From contig OMQY01000110.1 in NCBI GenBank assembly GCA_900313405.1, positions 1-8,930 on the forward strand: DNA of 8,930 nt. The letters are read 5' to 3'. Each line of letters opens with the position of its first letter. Position 1 is the stretch's first letter. A program made the position numbers and the translations under genes. The stretch is from an uncultured Eubacteriales bacterium. Its GTDB lineage: Bacteria; Bacillota_A; Clostridia; Saccharofermentanales; Saccharofermentanaceae. Positions 7,156 through 8,930 of this stretch are shown here, in pieces. Under the pieces are notes generated by a model. That model did not search any database, had not been told where the DNA came from, and saw only the letters and a program-made list of their open reading frames with translations.

Positions 7156-8298
7156 ATGATCTATTTTGATAACAGTGCTACTACAAGACCCTGTGAAGCG
7201 GTCATAAAAGCAATAGATGATCAACTCGGCTCGGGGGAGCTTTACGGCAACCCCGGGTCTCTTCATAAGCTGGGTACAAATGCCGACAAGGCTTATAACA
7301 AGGCTCTTGAGAGAGCTGCTTCCTGCTTGGGTTGCAATAAGAATGAACTTTTTTTTACTTCCTGCGGAACTGAAGGATCAAATACTGCGATCAGAGGCTT
7401 TGTACACAGGAATAAACGTATCGGTAATACGATAATCTCTACGAAGACCGAGCATAAGGCCACGCTTGAGGTCCTTAAGCTGCTTGAATCCGAGGGATTT
7501 ATCGTCAAGTATGTTCCTATGCTGTCAAACGGTAAGCCCGATCTCGGATCTCTGGCAGACATGATCGATGACGACACAGTCCTTCTTTGCTTTACACATG
7601 TAAATAATGAGACCGGTGCGCTCCTTCCTCTGGAGGACATAGTAAAGATCCGTAATGAGAAGAAGCGTGATGCCGCGATCTTCCTCGACTGCGTTCAGTC
7701 ACTCGGGAAACTTGATATAAAGCTGCGGAATATGGGTGTCGATATGGCCACATTCTCAGGACATAAGATCCATTCGATCAAGGGAGTCGGCATGCTCTAC
7801 ATACGGCAGGGCATAAAGGTCGATCCGTTGATATTGGGCGGCGGACAGCAGAATAATATGAGATCCGGTACACAGAGTCTCATACTTGCGGAAGCTATGG
7901 TCACGGCTATGGAAGAGGCCGAGAACCGCAGAGATGAAGCTTACGTGAATATCTCAGCCGTTAATGCTTATCTGCGTGAAGAACTCGCTTCGCGCGGTGC
8001 GAAGATACTATCTCCGGATGACGCATTGCCGTTTGTGCTGAATGTGTCATTTGACGGCTTTGAGTCAGAGACGATGCTTCATTGTCTGGAGATCTATGAT
8101 ATCTTCGTATCGACAGTATCGGCTTGTTCTTCCAAGGCAAAGCAGGTAAGCTATGTATTGTTGGAGACAGGCGTGGACCGTAAGATCGCTGCCAACAGCA
8201 TAAGACTCAGTTTCTGTCGTGATAATACGATGGAAGAAGCAAAGGAATTCATCAGGAGAGTAGATGAGATCTATGATCTCTATCTTGTGAAGAGGTAA
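7156..8298 (+). CDS. Cysteine desulfurase (IscS/NifS family), probable ThiI partner
   Basis: This 380-residue PLP enzyme removes sulfur from cysteine as an enzyme-bound persulfide and leaves alanine. It begins MIYFDNSATT, the standard N-terminus, with GNPGSLHKLG at 31-40. Active-site residues visible are His100 in TKTEHKA, Asn151 in NNETG, Asp178 and Gln181 in DCVQSLGK, the PLP lysine Lys204 in SGHKIHSIKG, and the persulfide cysteine Cys324 in VSACSSK. GGGQQNNMRSGTQ (228-240) is also typical. No scaffold (iscU) or regulator (iscR) is adjacent. Instead thiI follows after one base, so the likely job is to feed sulfur to ThiI for tRNA 4-thiouridine and possibly thiazole, rather than general Fe-S assembly; that role is inferred from context. 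The Shine-Dalgarno is weak (AAGG near 7140), so translation may be coupled to purB, whose stop is 6 bases upstream. Confidence 0.94.
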   Translation: MIYFDNSATTRPCEAVIKAIDDQLGSGELYGNPGSLHKLGTNADKAYNKALERAASCLGCNKNELFFTSCGTEGSNTAIRGFVHRNKRIGNTIISTKTEHKATLEVLKLLESEGFIVKYVPMLSNGKPDLGSLADMIDDDTVLLCFTHVNNETGALLPLEDIVKIRNEKKRDAAIFLDCVQSLGKLDIKLRNMGVDMATFSGHKIHSIKGVGMLYIRQGIKVDPLILGGGQQNNMRSGTQSLILAEAMVTAMEEAENRRDEAYVNISAVNAYLREELASRGAKILSPDDALPFVLNVSFDGFESETMLHCLEIYDIFVSTVSACSSKAKQVSYVLLETGVDRKIAANSIRLSFCRDNTMEEAKEFIRRVDEIYDLYLVKR

Positions 8299-8299
8299 T

Positions 8300-8930
8300 A
8301 TGGCTACTAATGTAATACTCGCCAGAATGGGCGAAGTGACGCTCAAGGGACTTAACAGAGGAAAGTTCGAGATTCAACTTAAGAGCAATCTTAAGTACCG
8401 CTTAAGACAGTTCGGAAAACTCTCGATATATCAGAGTCAGAGCAGGATATGGATAGAGCCCAAGGATGAGGGGAATCAGTTTTTCGCCGATGAGGATTCC
8501 GCGAGGGAAGTCCTTGAAGCCGTAACTCAGGTATTCGGTATCGTATCGGCTTCACTGACACGTAAGTTCACGGGTGACATCAAGGCGATCGATGATGAGG
8601 CTGTCGATTATGTGGAGCACCTGCTTAAGCTTCACCCTGAATATAAGACCTTTAAGGTAGAGGCTAAGCGCGGCGATAAGAGTTTTCCTCTGAATTCGCC
8701 GATGATCTGTGAAGAAGTCGGTGCCAATGTTCTGGAGCGCGTTCCCGGATTGTCGGTTAATGTCAAGTCGCCGGACTTCATCCTTAATGTTGAAGTAAGA
8801 GATTTCAATTATGTTTATGCGGGTAAGGTTATGGGACATCGCGGCCTGCCTGTCGGAACAGCAGGTAAGGGTATGCTCCTTCTGTCAGGCGGTATTGACA
8901 GTCCGGTGGCCGGTTATATGATGGCCAGCC
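8300..8930 (+). CDS. thiI: tRNA 4-thiouridine synthase ThiI, N-terminal part (cut by window end)
   Basis: About 210 residues are visible before the window ends. ThiI adenylates U8 of tRNA and transfers sulfur from a cysteine desulfurase persulfide to make 4-thiouridine; in some bacteria it also helps make the thiamine thiazole. The N-terminal ferredoxin-like region (MGEVTLKGLNRGKFE at 10-24) is followed by a THUMP domain at about 60-165, with FKVEAKRGDKSFPLNSP at 118-134 and the closing NVEVRDFNYVYAGKVMGHRGLPVGT segment. The PP-loop ATP site SGGIDSPVAGY starts at residue 196. The rhodanese extension or partner cysteine cannot be judged because the C-terminus lies outside. AGAGG (8291-8295), within the end of the desulfurase gene, serves as ribosome binding site. 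Only one base separates the two genes, which supports a sulfur-transfer pair. Confidence 0.95.
   Translation, partial: MATNVILARMGEVTLKGLNRGKFEIQLKSNLKYRLRQFGKLSIYQSQSRIWIEPKDEGNQFFADEDSAREVLEAVTQVFGIVSASLTRKFTGDIKAIDDEAVDYVEHLLKLHPEYKTFKVEAKRGDKSFPLNSPMICEEVGANVLERVPGLSVNVKSPDFILNVEVRDFNYVYAGKVMGHRGLPVGTAGKGMLLLSGGIDSPVAGYMMAS

Noticed and set aside
6436..7266. Long minus-strand open frame opposite the end of purB
   Set aside because: It lies antisense to clear purB and desulfurase coding sequence, has no recognisable domain or ribosome binding site, and is a by-product of codon use on the other strand.
1..8930. Mobile elements, CRISPR, tRNA or rRNA genes, defence or secretion system genes
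   Set aside because: No transposase, integrase, regular spaced repeats, clover-leaf or rRNA-like stretches, or defence-type genes were seen; all long reading frames match housekeeping, membrane or c-di-GMP families.

Overview
The window reads as chromosomal DNA of a low-to-moderate GC Gram-positive anaerobe, most likely Bacillota, class Clostridia. The evidence is an RbgA-type ribosome GTPase next to rnhB and (with an interruption) yraN, GGAGG-type ribosome binding sites, tightly packed operons, and a cysteine desulfurase-thiI pair of the type common in Clostridia. A Lachnospiraceae- or Oscillospiraceae-like gut or rumen bacterium is plausible, but this is a guess from gene content and style and not from a marker gene. 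No rRNA, tRNA, CRISPR array, insertion sequence or phage gene was seen.

Layout. (1) Positions 1-2089, plus strand: the 3' end of a multi-membrane-span protein resembling a surface polysaccharide polymerase/ligase overlaps by ATGA with rbgA (50S assembly GTPase), which overlaps by one base with rnhB (RNase HII). (2) Positions 2142-3782, minus strand: one long gene for a soluble GGDEF-EAL protein. Its GGDEF half has lost several catalytic residues. Its EAL half keeps most metal and substrate ligands but carries Asp-to-Asn in the DDFGTGYSS motif and a changed C-terminal motif. It has its own good sigma-A-like promoter. (3) Positions 3937-4302, plus strand: yraN (UPF0102), which in many Clostridia lies directly after rnhB; here the signalling gene sits between them. 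(4) Positions 4310-8930, plus strand: a strong promoter (TTGAAT-17-TATAAT), an 80-base leader with a small inverted repeat and a spare Shine-Dalgarno sequence, then four packed genes: a group Ic aspartate aminotransferase, purB, a cysteine desulfurase and thiI (cut by the window end).

How the genes may fit together. The first block is ribosome/DNA-RNA maintenance downstream of a cell-surface gene. In the last block, aspartate aminotransferase makes aspartate, which purine synthesis uses at the SAICAR and adenylosuccinate steps; PurB acts right after both uses and releases fumarate. The following cysteine desulfurase and ThiI form a sulfur relay for 4-thiouridine in tRNA and/or thiamine thiazole. 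The genes are mostly ordinary housekeeping. The points that deserve a second look are the degenerate c-di-GMP protein placed inside a conserved housekeeping cluster, and the unexplained leader of the aspartate/purine/sulfur operon. I found no convincing undescribed multi-gene system here.
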